DNA of 10,244 nt from Prevotella sp. CAG:485 (GTDB lineage Bacteria > Bacteroidota > Bacteroidia > Bacteroidales > Muribaculaceae), in NCBI GenBank assembly GCA_000437495.1, contig FR897881.1, forward strand, positions 4,357 to 14,600, in the 5' to 3' direction. The notes under the pieces were generated by a model, which did not search any database, was not told the DNA's origin, and saw nothing but the letters and a program-made list of their open reading frames with translations. Of this stretch, positions 1 through 6,426 are shown piece by piece. The translations under genes and the position numbers were made by a program. How positions within the stretch are numbered: the first letter of the stretch is position 1; each line of letters opens with the position of its first letter.

Positions 1-1611
1 GCTCGTGAGCCACAGCCTTCCCTGCCGCTGGCCGAACTGCACGACACCCTTCGGCGCCGACACACTCATTCCCGAGCCTTGCGGATGGAACGCCGCGCCG
101 CTGAGTCCAATGTCGCCCTTCACCGCAATGTCGCCCAAACGGCCGTCGGTAATCTTCTCCAGCGGGAACGACGTGTTGACGCGCGTGGTGAGGTTGCCGT
201 GCAGGCCGAGCCGCTGCAGGAAAGGCAGCGAGGCAGTGAGTCGGTCGAGATTCGCCGTGGCCTCCACATCGGCCGTGATGAGCGGCTGCATAAAGAGATT
301 GTCCACCGTGCCGTGAAGCACCAGGGCAAGCCCGTTGCCGGCCAGCGACAGCAGCTCGATGCGGAAGCGCGACGCGTTGATGTTGCGCCCGTTGAAATCG
401 AGCCATGCCTCCATGCCAATATTGTGCACGTTGATGTCATGGCCGTTGTCGAGCGAATAGACCAGCCACGAGTCGGGCACGTGGAAGTCTACCCGGAAGC
501 TCGGCAGCGATTCCGACGAGAACTTATAGGGCGCTGTGAGGCGTGCCGTAACCTCCAGACTTACATCCGAGCGGATGCCCTGCAGATGAGGCAGCCAGTC
601 GGCCGGCAGGTACTCGAACAGCCGCATCAGGTTGAACGCGTTCACCGAGTATTTCATGGCCGTGAGCTGCGAGTTATTGTCGCCCAGAACCATGCTCAGA
701 TCCACCTGCGAGCGCACATTGCCCAGCGCCACATTGTATTTGCTCACACTCACCTTGAAAGGATGGAATCCCACCTTTACATTGCCTGAGAAGGCAAAGG
801 GGAACCGATGCAGCAGCCTCAGGCGGCGCACCGAGAGTCCGAACGTGCCGTCGAGCACCAGGCGGTAGGAGTCGCGTTGCTTTTCAATCATCGACGCATG
901 ACTCATATTCACCGTTGCCGAGGCCTGCGTGGCGGCGCTGTAATACGTCAGCGGCCGCAGGTTGGTGAAGATGACCTCCTTGGCCTCGAAGCGCGGCATC
1001 ACAAACGGCTTGTCGGGGTCTGTGGCCGGCAGGATGGCGTAATTGTTCACCGAGTCGTTGAGCGCCACAAGGTTAAGGCGAAGCCCGTTTACGTGGAGAT
1101 GTTTTATGAAAATACGGTCGTTGAGGAGGCGGAAGGGGTTTATGGAGCCTGACAGCGAAACGAACGACGCCAGCGTGTCGCAGCCCTGCGGCAACAGAGC
1201 CCTTTGCTGCGGCGGCAGCCGTTTCAGGCGGCGACTCACAATCACCGCGCTGTCAACCTGCAGCTCGAAGTGCGGAAAAGTGCTCCAGATGGTGAACGAC
1301 ACCCGCTTCACGTCGATGTCGGCGTCGAGATAACGACCCGCATAGTCGGAGGCTATGGCGGCCAGACGCTTCGAGGCTATGGCGGCCAGACGCTTCGGAG
1401 TGAGATAGAGGTTGAGCGCCACAACCGCCAATATGCACACACCGATGATGCTGCACGGAATCCATATCAGGAGTCGGCGCAGGAGGCGATGACGGCGGCG
1501 GCGAGCCTTTTTCTCATCCTTTGGCTCACCCTGTTGCTCAGCTTGTGGCTCACCCTGTTGCTCTCCGGGTTGTTCTCTTCTCTCTATGTCTGTTTCCGAA
1601 TTTGTTTCCAA
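1..1611 (-). CDS. AsmA-like envelope protein (3' end outside window)
   Basis: The reading frame is open from 1611 to the left edge (537 codons), so only the N-terminal part is present. The start is a TTG at 1609-1611, chosen because AAGGAGG sits about 8 nt upstream, the frame has no ATG near the beginning, and the protein then shows a sensible N-terminus. Residues 1-45 are Glu/Gln-rich, then Lys/Arg-rich (KKARRRRHRLLRR). One membrane helix follows at about 46-68, then the start of a large beta-rich periplasmic part (LYLTPKRLAAIAS, ADIDVKRVSFTIWSTFPHFEL). This pattern is typical of Bacteroidetes AsmA-family proteins, which are related to proteins that bridge the inner and outer membranes and influence lipid transport or outer-membrane assembly. 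Residues 73-80 are duplicated exactly as 81-88. The gene lies 59 bp downstream of the VKOR-family gene on the same strand and may be co-transcribed. The family call is fairly sure; the cellular role is inferred. Confidence 0.82.
   Translation of the reverse strand, partial: METNSETDIERREQPGEQQGEPQAEQQGEPKDEKKARRRRHRLLRRLLIWIPCSIIGVCILAVVALNLYLTPKRLAAIASKRLAAIASDYAGRYLDADIDVKRVSFTIWSTFPHFELQVDSAVIVSRRLKRLPPQQRALLPQGCDTLASFVSLSGSINPFRLLNDRIFIKHLHVNGLRLNLVALNDSVNNYAILPATDPDKPFVMPRFEAKEVIFTNLRPLTYYSAATQASATVNMSHASMIEKQRDSYRLVLDGTFGLSVRRLRLLHRFPFAFSGNVKVGFHPFKVSVSKYNVALGNVRSQVDLSMVLGDNNSQLTAMKYSVNAFNLMRLFEYLPADWLPHLQGIRSDVSLEVTARLTAPYKFSSESLPSFRVDFHVPDSWLVYSLDNGHDINVHNIGMEAWLDFNGRNINASRFRIELLSLAGNGLALVLHGTVDNLFMQPLITADVEATANLDRLTASLPFLQRLGLHGNLTTRVNTSFPLEKITDGRLGDIAVKGDIGLSGAAFHPQGSGMSVSAPKGVVQFGQRQGRLWLTS
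1349..1396. repeat. Exact 24-bp tandem duplication inside the AsmA-like gene
   Basis: Two adjacent identical 24-bp copies occupy 1349-1372 and 1373-1396. In the gene's frame they encode KRLAAIAS twice (residues 73-88), just after the membrane helix. The phase is preserved, so the protein is lengthened by eight residues. The perfect identity suggests a recent slippage or duplication event. Confidence 0.95.
1523..1563. repeat. 17-bp direct repeat with 24-bp period in the AsmA-like N-terminus
   Basis: The 17-bp sequence GGCTCACCCTGTTGCTC occurs at 1523-1539 and again at 1547-1563. On the minus strand it encodes EQQGEP twice, eight residues apart, in the polar cytoplasmic tail before the membrane helix. 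The period equals that of the downstream 24-bp duplication, although the sequences are unrelated. Confidence 0.93.
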
Positions 1612-1617
1612 TGAATT

Positions 1618-1625
1618 ACCCTCCT
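1618..1625 (-). promoter_or_regulatory. Strong Shine-Dalgarno that supports the TTG start of the AsmA-like gene
   Basis: On the minus strand AAGGAGGG lies about 7-8 nt before the TTG at 1611-1609. Such a strong anti-16S match is unusual here: the other starts in the window have AT-rich or weak leaders. It is the main evidence for choosing TTG as the start. Confidence 0.65.
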
Positions 1626-1670
1626 TGCTTATATAACAACTCCCTGAGGGAAAAGGATTTAGCGCCGACT

Positions 1671-2735
1671 CTACAACTTAGAGATGCTGTCGGCGGCATT
1701 GTCCGCAACACTGTCCGTTTCAGCCGATTTCCGCTCATAGTAGAAATAGGCCGGGACGATTTTGTGGTAAACCAACAGCGCCAGAGCGTAGCAGACCAGC
1801 AACACCGCCACGTCCCATTTCAGCGGCAGCAGCGAGTGCATATTGCCGCCGATGAGCTGCACGGCGAAGATGACCCAGAACAATCCCTGCACACACAGAC
1901 ACAGCGTACACCAACTGTGAATACGCCAGTGCTGCGTGTATACGCTCCAGAACGTGTAGGGGAGGCAGAGAATGGAAATGTAGGCCAGATAGTTGCACAC
2001 CTGCGGCGCTACGAGCAGAGCGCCGAGACTCACCGTGAAGTAGGCCAGCCCGATTTCGCTCCAGTGGAAGAGACCCCACAGCATACCGTGGTCGGAGTTT
2101 ATCACCGTGGCGCAGCCGTGCGGCTGAATCATGGAGCATACGGCGTTTGCCGTGCCGCTGTTCACATTGTTCTGCTCCAGCGTCAGCAGCCACGAGAAGA
2201 CGATTCCGCCGGCGTAGAGAGCCACCAACACCACCTGCGACCATGAGGCATACACACCGTTGTCCACGAACAGATAGGCGCCCAAGAGGGCTATGAGTAC
2301 CCAGAAGGCATATTTCTCGGCCATGAGAGCGGCGTGCATAAAGGCGTGCTTGCAGCGTTCGGGCTCTTCCGAGTCGGGCTTTTTCTGCGCCGTGAGCGCC
2401 TCGCCCGACCAAGAGGCAAGGAACTGCTGCGGCGTCATAGAGCTTTTCCCCTTGTTGCCGATGAGGCGCACCGCGTCGGCATGCACGTCGGTTACGATAC
2501 GCGGCGTGCCGTCGGTCATACGCGCCACAAACGGCATCTGCAAAGCCGTCAGCGACCCCATATCGGCCTCGCCCTTGTGCATCTGCCTGTCAACGTGATA
2601 TTCGTAGAGAAGATCCATGAAGGCCATATACGCCAACTTGGGCGGATACGACTTATATTCGCGGTTGGAATAGGTGGCGGTGTGGGGCACGCCGAGCATG
2701 CTGATGTATGTGGTAAATAGCGTTGGAGCAGCCAT
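1671..2735 (-). CDS. VKOR-family membrane thiol oxidoreductase with C39-like N-terminal domain
   Basis: This is a 354-aa protein from an ATG at 2733-2735. Residues 1-115 resemble the peptidase C39-like domain found at the N-terminus of many Bacteroidetes VKOR proteins. The first cysteine is C128, so this domain has no catalytic Cys and is probably a non-enzymatic docking domain. From about 140 the protein is membrane-embedded (roughly five helices) and carries the VKOR signature: a loop pair C200/C208 (CSMIQPHGC), S214, and the quinone-side CxxC C276-T-L-C279 in HSWCTLC. VKOR proteins re-oxidise periplasmic thiol partners and pass electrons to quinone. The C-terminus ends after the last helix in a short polar tail, without the fused thioredoxin domain seen in many homologues, so a separate thioredoxin-like partner is expected. 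An alternative TTG start at 2843 would add 36 unconvincing residues. It is divergent from the polyferredoxin gene. I found no consensus promoter for it. Confidence 0.86.
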   Translation of the reverse strand: MAAPTLFTTYISMLGVPHTATYSNREYKSYPPKLAYMAFMDLLYEYHVDRQMHKGEADMGSLTALQMPFVARMTDGTPRIVTDVHADAVRLIGNKGKSSMTPQQFLASWSGEALTAQKKPDSEEPERCKHAFMHAALMAEKYAFWVLIALLGAYLFVDNGVYASWSQVVLVALYAGGIVFSWLLTLEQNNVNSGTANAVCSMIQPHGCATVINSDHGMLWGLFHWSEIGLAYFTVSLGALLVAPQVCNYLAYISILCLPYTFWSVYTQHWRIHSWCTLCLCVQGLFWVIFAVQLIGGNMHSLLPLKWDVAVLLVCYALALLVYHKIVPAYFYYERKSAETDSVADNAADSISKL

Positions 2736-2801
2736 ATCGGTGTTTCTTTTCAGAGAAAACGACCCGACTGCATTTAAAGTTTTGGAATCTTGGCCGGGCA
2801 A

Positions 2802-2833
2802 TTTGCAAAACAGAGAGAAATTGTGTAATTTTG
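2802..2833 (+). promoter_or_regulatory. Bacteroidetes-type promoter for the polyferredoxin gene
   Basis: TTTG at 2802-2805 (-33 element), 20 bp, then TAATTTTG at 2826-2833 (consensus -7 TAnnTTTG). Transcription would begin near 2840, leaving a leader of about 50 nt before the ATG at 2891. The element lies in the divergent gap shared with the VKOR-family gene. Confidence 0.78.
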
Positions 2834-2860
2834 CATTGAGCAATCCGGCGGATGAATTCC

Positions 2861-2889
2861 GACCTTGCGTAAGACTCTACTGACCTTGC
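2861..2889. repeat. GACCTTGC direct repeat, 21 bp apart, in the polyferredoxin leader
   Basis: GACCTTGC occurs at 2861-2868 and 2882-2889, a spacing of about two helical turns, between the predicted transcription start and the ATG at 2891. It could be a protein-binding site or chance; eight bases is weak evidence. Confidence 0.5.
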
Positions 2890-2890
2890 A

Positions 2891-3730
2891 ATGAAAAAGC
2901 TCCGTATAATACGCATAGTGCTGGCGGCGGCCTTCCTGGTGGCGTCGGTGCTCTGTTTTGTGCTTGGCAGGGAGGCTCAGCCGCGCGTCATAGCGGGTGC
3001 GGTGGCCGGAGCCGAGCGGCTGCAGATTGAGCCGCTCTATTTTGCCGAGAGCGCCGGGGTGATACTTGTGTGGCTCATCATCACCCTTGTGTGGGGCCGC
3101 ATCTACTGCTCTACGGTGTGCCCGGTGGGTGCGCTTGCCGACGTCATGCTGCATCTGCGGCGCCGCATCCCGGCTCTCAACAAACCCTTCTCCTACAGCA
3201 AGCCTCGCCGCATACGCTATCATCTGCTGCTTGTCTATGCCGTGAGCCTTGCCATGGGTCTCACGGTGGTGCCGCTGGTGTTCGACCCCTGGTTTGTGAT
3301 GGGCAATATGCTTCAGCCCTTCGGCGGCAAGATTTCGGCGCTGTGGGTGAAGTGCGGCTACTCGGCGCTGTGGGGCATGATTTGGGGCGTGGTGTCAGTC
3401 ATCGTCCTGCTGCCGTGGGCGCTGCTGCGCGGCCGCGAGTTCTGCAACACGGTCTGCCCCGTGGGCACCGTGTTGGGCTATGTGAGCAGGCGAAGCGCTT
3501 TCCGCATCACCATAGACGGCGACAGGTGCATCAGCTGCATGAAGTGCCAGGATAACTGCCGCTCCTCGTGCATCAAGGTGGCGGAACGCTATGTCGACAA
3601 CGGGCGCTGCGTGAAGTGCTTTGAGTGCGTGGCTCACTGCCCGCAGAACGCCATACGCTACACGCAGGAGCGCCGCAGACCGGCCTCTCCGCTCTTTGGC
3701 GGGGTGAGGAAGGGGATGAAAGGGGCTTAA
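2891..3730 (+). CDS. NapH/MauN-like membrane polyferredoxin (4Fe-4S)
   Basis: A 279-aa inner-membrane iron-sulfur protein, close to the usual length of NapH (about 290). There are about four membrane helices (near 7-27, 54-70, 111-131 and 155-178). Two CxxxCP motifs sit at the membrane border: C73-C77-P (GRIYCSTVCPVG) and C185-C189-P (GREFCNTVCPVG), the hallmark of the NapH/RdxA/CcoG type. The C-terminal ferredoxin part has two clusters: C213, C216, C219, C223 and C240, C243, C246, C250-P. NapH-type proteins take electrons from quinol and hand them to periplasmic or membrane partners. Genes for a nitrate reductase or other terminal enzyme are absent here, so the partner is unknown. The divergent VKOR-family gene suggests a redox link. 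The start MKKLRIIRIVL follows a consensus promoter. The stop codon overlaps the first units of a 9-bp repeat array. The family is clear; the physiological role is not. Confidence 0.88.
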   Translation: MKKLRIIRIVLAAAFLVASVLCFVLGREAQPRVIAGAVAGAERLQIEPLYFAESAGVILVWLIITLVWGRIYCSTVCPVGALADVMLHLRRRIPALNKPFSYSKPRRIRYHLLLVYAVSLAMGLTVVPLVFDPWFVMGNMLQPFGGKISALWVKCGYSALWGMIWGVVSVIVLLPWALLRGREFCNTVCPVGTVLGYVSRRSAFRITIDGDRCISCMKCQDNCRSSCIKVAERYVDNGRCVKCFECVAHCPQNAIRYTQERRRPASPLFGGVRKGMKGA

Positions 3731-3818
3731 GGCGCTTAAGGAGCTTAAGGAGCTGAAGGAACTTAAGGAGCTGAAGGAACTTAGGAAGGTTAAGGAATTT
3801 AAGGAGCTTAAGGAGGGT
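3720..3818. repeat. 9-bp tandem repeat array (AAGGAGCTT consensus), 11 units
   Basis: Eleven contiguous 9-bp units with consensus AAGGAGCTT run from 3720 to 3818 and fill the gap between the convergent polyferredoxin and histidine kinase genes. The first unit contains the first base of the polyferredoxin stop codon, the second supplies the rest, and the last touches the kinase stop. Most units differ from consensus at one or two bases; 3783-3791 is the most diverged. The period is a multiple of three, so one plus-strand frame stays open and reads as repeated Lys-Glu-Leu until a TAG at 3819-3821. In the kinase frame on the minus strand the array is also open and Ser/Leu-rich. I see no GC-rich terminator hairpin. 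Confidence 0.93.
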
Positions 3819-5059
3819 TAGTTGACGCGGGGGAGCTCGATGCGGAAAGTGGTGCCGGCGCCCGGCTCGGAACGCAGCACATAGATGCGGCCGCCGTGAT
3901 ACTCCTCAATGATGCGTTTCACCAGAGTCAGGCCGAGTCCCCAGCCGCGTTTCTTGGTGGTGAAGCCCGGATGAAAGACCCGTTTGAAGTTCTTGCGCGG
4001 TATGCCGCGACCCGTGTCTGAGATGTCAATCCACACCTTCTTGGAGTCTTCGCCTGTGGTGATGTCAATGCGGCCGGCGCCCTCCATGGCGTCAACGGCG
4101 TTCTTGGTCAGGTTTTCCATCACCCACTCAAACAGCGACAGCGAGATCTTCACCGGGAAATCGTCGGCCGGGAAATGCAGATTCACCGACACCTTGCCGC
4201 TGATGCGCGACCGCATATACTCCAGCGAACGCGTTATGGCGGCGTTGAGGTATTCCAGCTTCAGTTCCGGCACAGAACCAATCTTGGAGAAACGGTCGGC
4301 AATGGTCGAGAGGCGCTTCACGTCCTTGTCCATCTCCGCGGCCGCCTCGGCGGTGGCGTCGGCGTCCCCCTCCGAGAGGCGCAGCAAATCGGTCCACGCC
4401 ATCAGCGACGAGATGGGAGTGCCTAACTGATGCGCCGTCTCCTTGCTCAGACCCACCCACACACGGTTCTGCTCGGCGCGCTTGGAATACACCACAGCGC
4501 TGTAAAGTATCACCACAAGCAGAATCATCACCACAAGCTGCACATACGGGTAATAGCTCAGGCGCCGCAGCAGAATGGAGTCCTCGTAATAGATATACTG
4601 AATCTCAATGCCCACGCGCAGGGGTATGAAATGGTCGTTTCCGGCGGCCACCTCGGCCAACGGACGGTTTCCGGCGGCGGCGCGCAGCTCGCGGTCTATC
4701 CATTGCTGATTGGCCGGACTCAGCTGCTCGTAGGTGTAGGTGTCGGCGCTCACCGCCTCAGGGAAGTTGAAGTTGCGGAACTGCAGGATGTTGAATGCCG
4801 TGTCCGTTACCATTACCGGGATGGAGTTGTTCTGACTGATGATGCTGAGCAGAAATTCTATGTCCTCGTCGGGCTGTGCCAGCGCCAATTTCTCCGTTGC
4901 CTGCGCCCAGATGTCCATACGTTCGCGCTCCTGCTTGGCCAGGTCTTTCACCAGCGAGTTGCTGATGAGCACAAACGCCACAATGGCCGCCATGGCCAGT
5001 ATGATGAGCACCAGGCGTCCGGCGCGGCGGTTGTCGATTATCTGACGGAGGCGAACCAT
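3818..5059 (-). CDS. Orphan sensor histidine kinase
   Basis: 413 aa, with the usual transmembrane kinase layout. Helices at about 16-34 and 172-190 flank a sensor region of about 135 residues that I cannot assign to a family. The H-box has the phosphorylated His at 210 (KETAHQLGTPISSLMAW). The ATPase domain follows: N-box ENLTKNAVDAM (N316, N320), G1 box DTGRGIP (D348, G350), F region VFHPGFTTKKRG and G2 box GWGLGL (372-377). All key residues are intact, so autophosphorylation is expected. No HAMP domain is obvious between the second helix and the H-box. The start is 4 bp after the stop of the HAD gene, indicating co-transcription with the phospholipid genes. No response regulator is adjacent, so its partner is elsewhere. 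The stop lies against the 9-bp repeat array. Confidence 0.9.
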   Translation of the reverse strand: MVRLRQIIDNRRAGRLVLIILAMAAIVAFVLISNSLVKDLAKQERERMDIWAQATEKLALAQPDEDIEFLLSIISQNNSIPVMVTDTAFNILQFRNFNFPEAVSADTYTYEQLSPANQQWIDRELRAAAGNRPLAEVAAGNDHFIPLRVGIEIQYIYYEDSILLRRLSYYPYVQLVVMILLVVILYSAVVYSKRAEQNRVWVGLSKETAHQLGTPISSLMAWTDLLRLSEGDADATAEAAAEMDKDVKRLSTIADRFSKIGSVPELKLEYLNAAITRSLEYMRSRISGKVSVNLHFPADDFPVKISLSLFEWVMENLTKNAVDAMEGAGRIDITTGEDSKKVWIDISDTGRGIPRKNFKRVFHPGFTTKKRGWGLGLTLVKRIIEEYHGGRIYVLRSEPGAGTTFRIELPRVN

Positions 5060-5063
5060 GACT

Positions 5064-5939
5064 TCAGCAGTTGATGCGGCATTGCCGGGCTATGAAACGC
5101 GCCACGGAGTTGTCGGTGTTGGGTCCAATGACCTGCGCGGCCGTCTGTTTCACCGCTTCTATGGCATTCAGCGGCGCCACGGCCATATCGGCACAGCGCA
5201 GCATGGTGAGGTCGTTGACGTTGTCGCCGAACACCACCGTGCGCTTCACCCCTAACTCCTCGGCCATCTGCCTCACCGCATTCGCCTTTGTGGCGCCCGG
5301 AGCGAACATCTCCAGCGAGCCGAGACCCGAAGCCCCCGGGTCGCCGTCGAGGTAATGCAGCACACTGGCGTCAGGCGCCACTCCCTTTATCACCGGCACA
5401 AACTGCTCCATGGCCTCCTCGGGCTGCAGCGAGTAGAACAGAATCACCTTCGAGGGGTCGGGCAGAGGCTGATTCCACACGTCGCCGCTCTCGGAGGTGT
5501 CGAAGTTCACCCGCTTGAACGGAGTGTGCTCGCGCCAGGCTATGAAGTCCTTCTCCATAGCGTTCATCGGCCCTACCCGGTAGATATGCAGCAGGTCTTG
5601 GTCGAGCGTGTAGATGAACGACGGATAGCGGTATTGCAGCAGCGTCTGTATTATGGTCTGCGCCAACGGAGCCGGGAAATGCTTCACATGGCTGTAACGC
5701 CCCGTCTGCAAGTTCCAGCGTGCCGCTCCCGTCATCACAATGGCGTCGAGAGGCAGGTCAATTCCCTGCAGCAAACCGGCTACGGTGGCCGGGGTGCGTG
5801 CCGTGGCCACGGTGAAGAGGGCGCCGGCGGCTATCGCGGCGTTGAGCAGACGGCGGCTCTCGGCGCTCACACGGCTCTCGCCATCAAGCAGGGTGCCGTC
5901 CATGTCGCTAACGTAAAGAGTGTCGGTGATGCTCTCCAT
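5064..5939 (-). CDS. HAD-superfamily phosphatase, Cof type (C2 cap)
   Basis: 291 aa, normal for Cof-like HAD phosphatases. Motif I is DMDGTLLDG (nucleophile D12, acid/base D14), motif II the Thr in TVATART (T46), motif III K218 in GATKANAV, and motif IV GDNVNDLTML (D239, D243). The insert between motifs II and III (about 80-200) is the size of a C2 cap, which sets substrate choice. Members usually hydrolyse phosphorylated sugars or cofactors such as flavin or pyridoxal phosphate; the sequence does not tell which. It sits 12 bp after the DUF4834-like gene and 4 bp before the histidine kinase gene, so all three are probably on one mRNA. GAGACGAGAG just before the ATG may act as a ribosome binding site. 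The fold and catalysis are sure; the substrate is unknown. Confidence 0.9.
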   Translation of the reverse strand: MESITDTLYVSDMDGTLLDGESRVSAESRRLLNAAIAAGALFTVATARTPATVAGLLQGIDLPLDAIVMTGAARWNLQTGRYSHVKHFPAPLAQTIIQTLLQYRYPSFIYTLDQDLLHIYRVGPMNAMEKDFIAWREHTPFKRVNFDTSESGDVWNQPLPDPSKVILFYSLQPEEAMEQFVPVIKGVAPDASVLHYLDGDPGASGLGSLEMFAPGATKANAVRQMAEELGVKRTVVFGDNVNDLTMLRCADMAVAPLNAIEAVKQTAAQVIGPNTDNSVARFIARQCRINC

Positions 5940-5951
5940 CTCTCGTCTCGG

Positions 5952-6389
5952 TTATTTCTGGTTGTTGCGAATCTCCACCCATTCCACGTCGCTCACCTGG
6001 CTCTCAGTCCTTACGGTCTCCTCTTTGCCTGAGGCTGTGCGCGTGGTTTCCGTGCGCTGTTCATGCGTTTCGGTGAACTTCACATTCACCGCATATTCGG
6101 GCGGTATGATATGACGTTGACGGCGCCGGTAATAACGTTCCATTTGGGCGTTGTCGCGCGCCTGACTGTAGCTTTGACCCTGATTAAAACCCGGATTCTG
6201 ACCCTGATTATAGGCTTGTCTTCGGCTGTAAGCGGCCTGCTGTTGGCGGCGCATCTGTTCCTCCATCTGCCGTTGCATGTGGCGAGCCATACGCCGCGCC
6301 ACCCACCGCTGCACCGTGGCCGGATGGGTGCGAAGCCACTGTATCAGCAGAAAGGCCAGTACAAGCAATATGATAAGTGCTATGCCCAT
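5952..6389 (-). CDS. DUF4834-like single-pass membrane protein
   Basis: 145 aa from the ATG at 6387-6389. A longer frame back to 6506 would overlap pssA heavily and lacks a hydrophobic N-terminus, so the shorter start is preferred. One membrane helix occupies residues 2-19 (MGIALIILLVLAFLLIQW). A very basic, amphipathic Arg/Gln/Met-rich stretch follows (about 28-52), then a low-complexity Asn/Gln/Gly region (about 60-80), more basic residues and an acidic C-terminus ending SDVEWVEIRNNQK. This build and the place directly after pssA match Bacteroidetes DUF4834 proteins, whose function is not known. The conserved neighbourhood hints at a link with phospholipid synthesis or the membrane surface, but that is inference. 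It begins right after three copies of a 12-bp repeat that includes the pssA stop. Confidence 0.72.
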   Translation of the reverse strand: MGIALIILLVLAFLLIQWLRTHPATVQRWVARRMARHMQRQMEEQMRRQQQAAYSRRQAYNQGQNPGFNQGQSYSQARDNAQMERYYRRRQRHIIPPEYAVNVKFTETHEQRTETTRTASGKEETVRTESQVSDVEWVEIRNNQK

Positions 6390-6390
6390 T

Positions 6391-6426
6391 CTTAATCTCT
6401 GACTTAATCTCTGATTTAATCTCTGA
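6391..6426. repeat. Three 12-bp tandem repeats covering the pssA stop
   Basis: Three consecutive 12-bp units (minus-strand core TCAGAGATTAA) run from 6426 to 6391. The first holds the last codons and TAA stop of pssA (AGA GAT TAA); the next two fill the gap up to the ATG of the DUF4834-like gene at 6389. Two units are identical and the third differs by one base. The repeats look like duplications of the gene end. Confidence 0.92.

Noticed and set aside
79..789. Plus-strand open frame of 236 codons
   Set aside because: It is opposite the AsmA-like gene, lacks any recognisable domain and has the biased composition of an antisense shadow in GC-rich DNA.
1521..2246. Plus-strand open frame of 241 codons
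   Set aside because: It runs antisense across the end of the VKOR-family gene and the start of the AsmA-like gene; no family resemblance.
2736..2843. Upstream TTG start for the VKOR-family protein
   Set aside because: The extra 36 residues are polar and unlike the family, and would reach into the promoter of the divergent gene; the ATG at 2735 fits better.
3720..3818. CRISPR array
   Set aside because: The units are 9 bp and contiguous with no unique spacers, and no cas genes are nearby.
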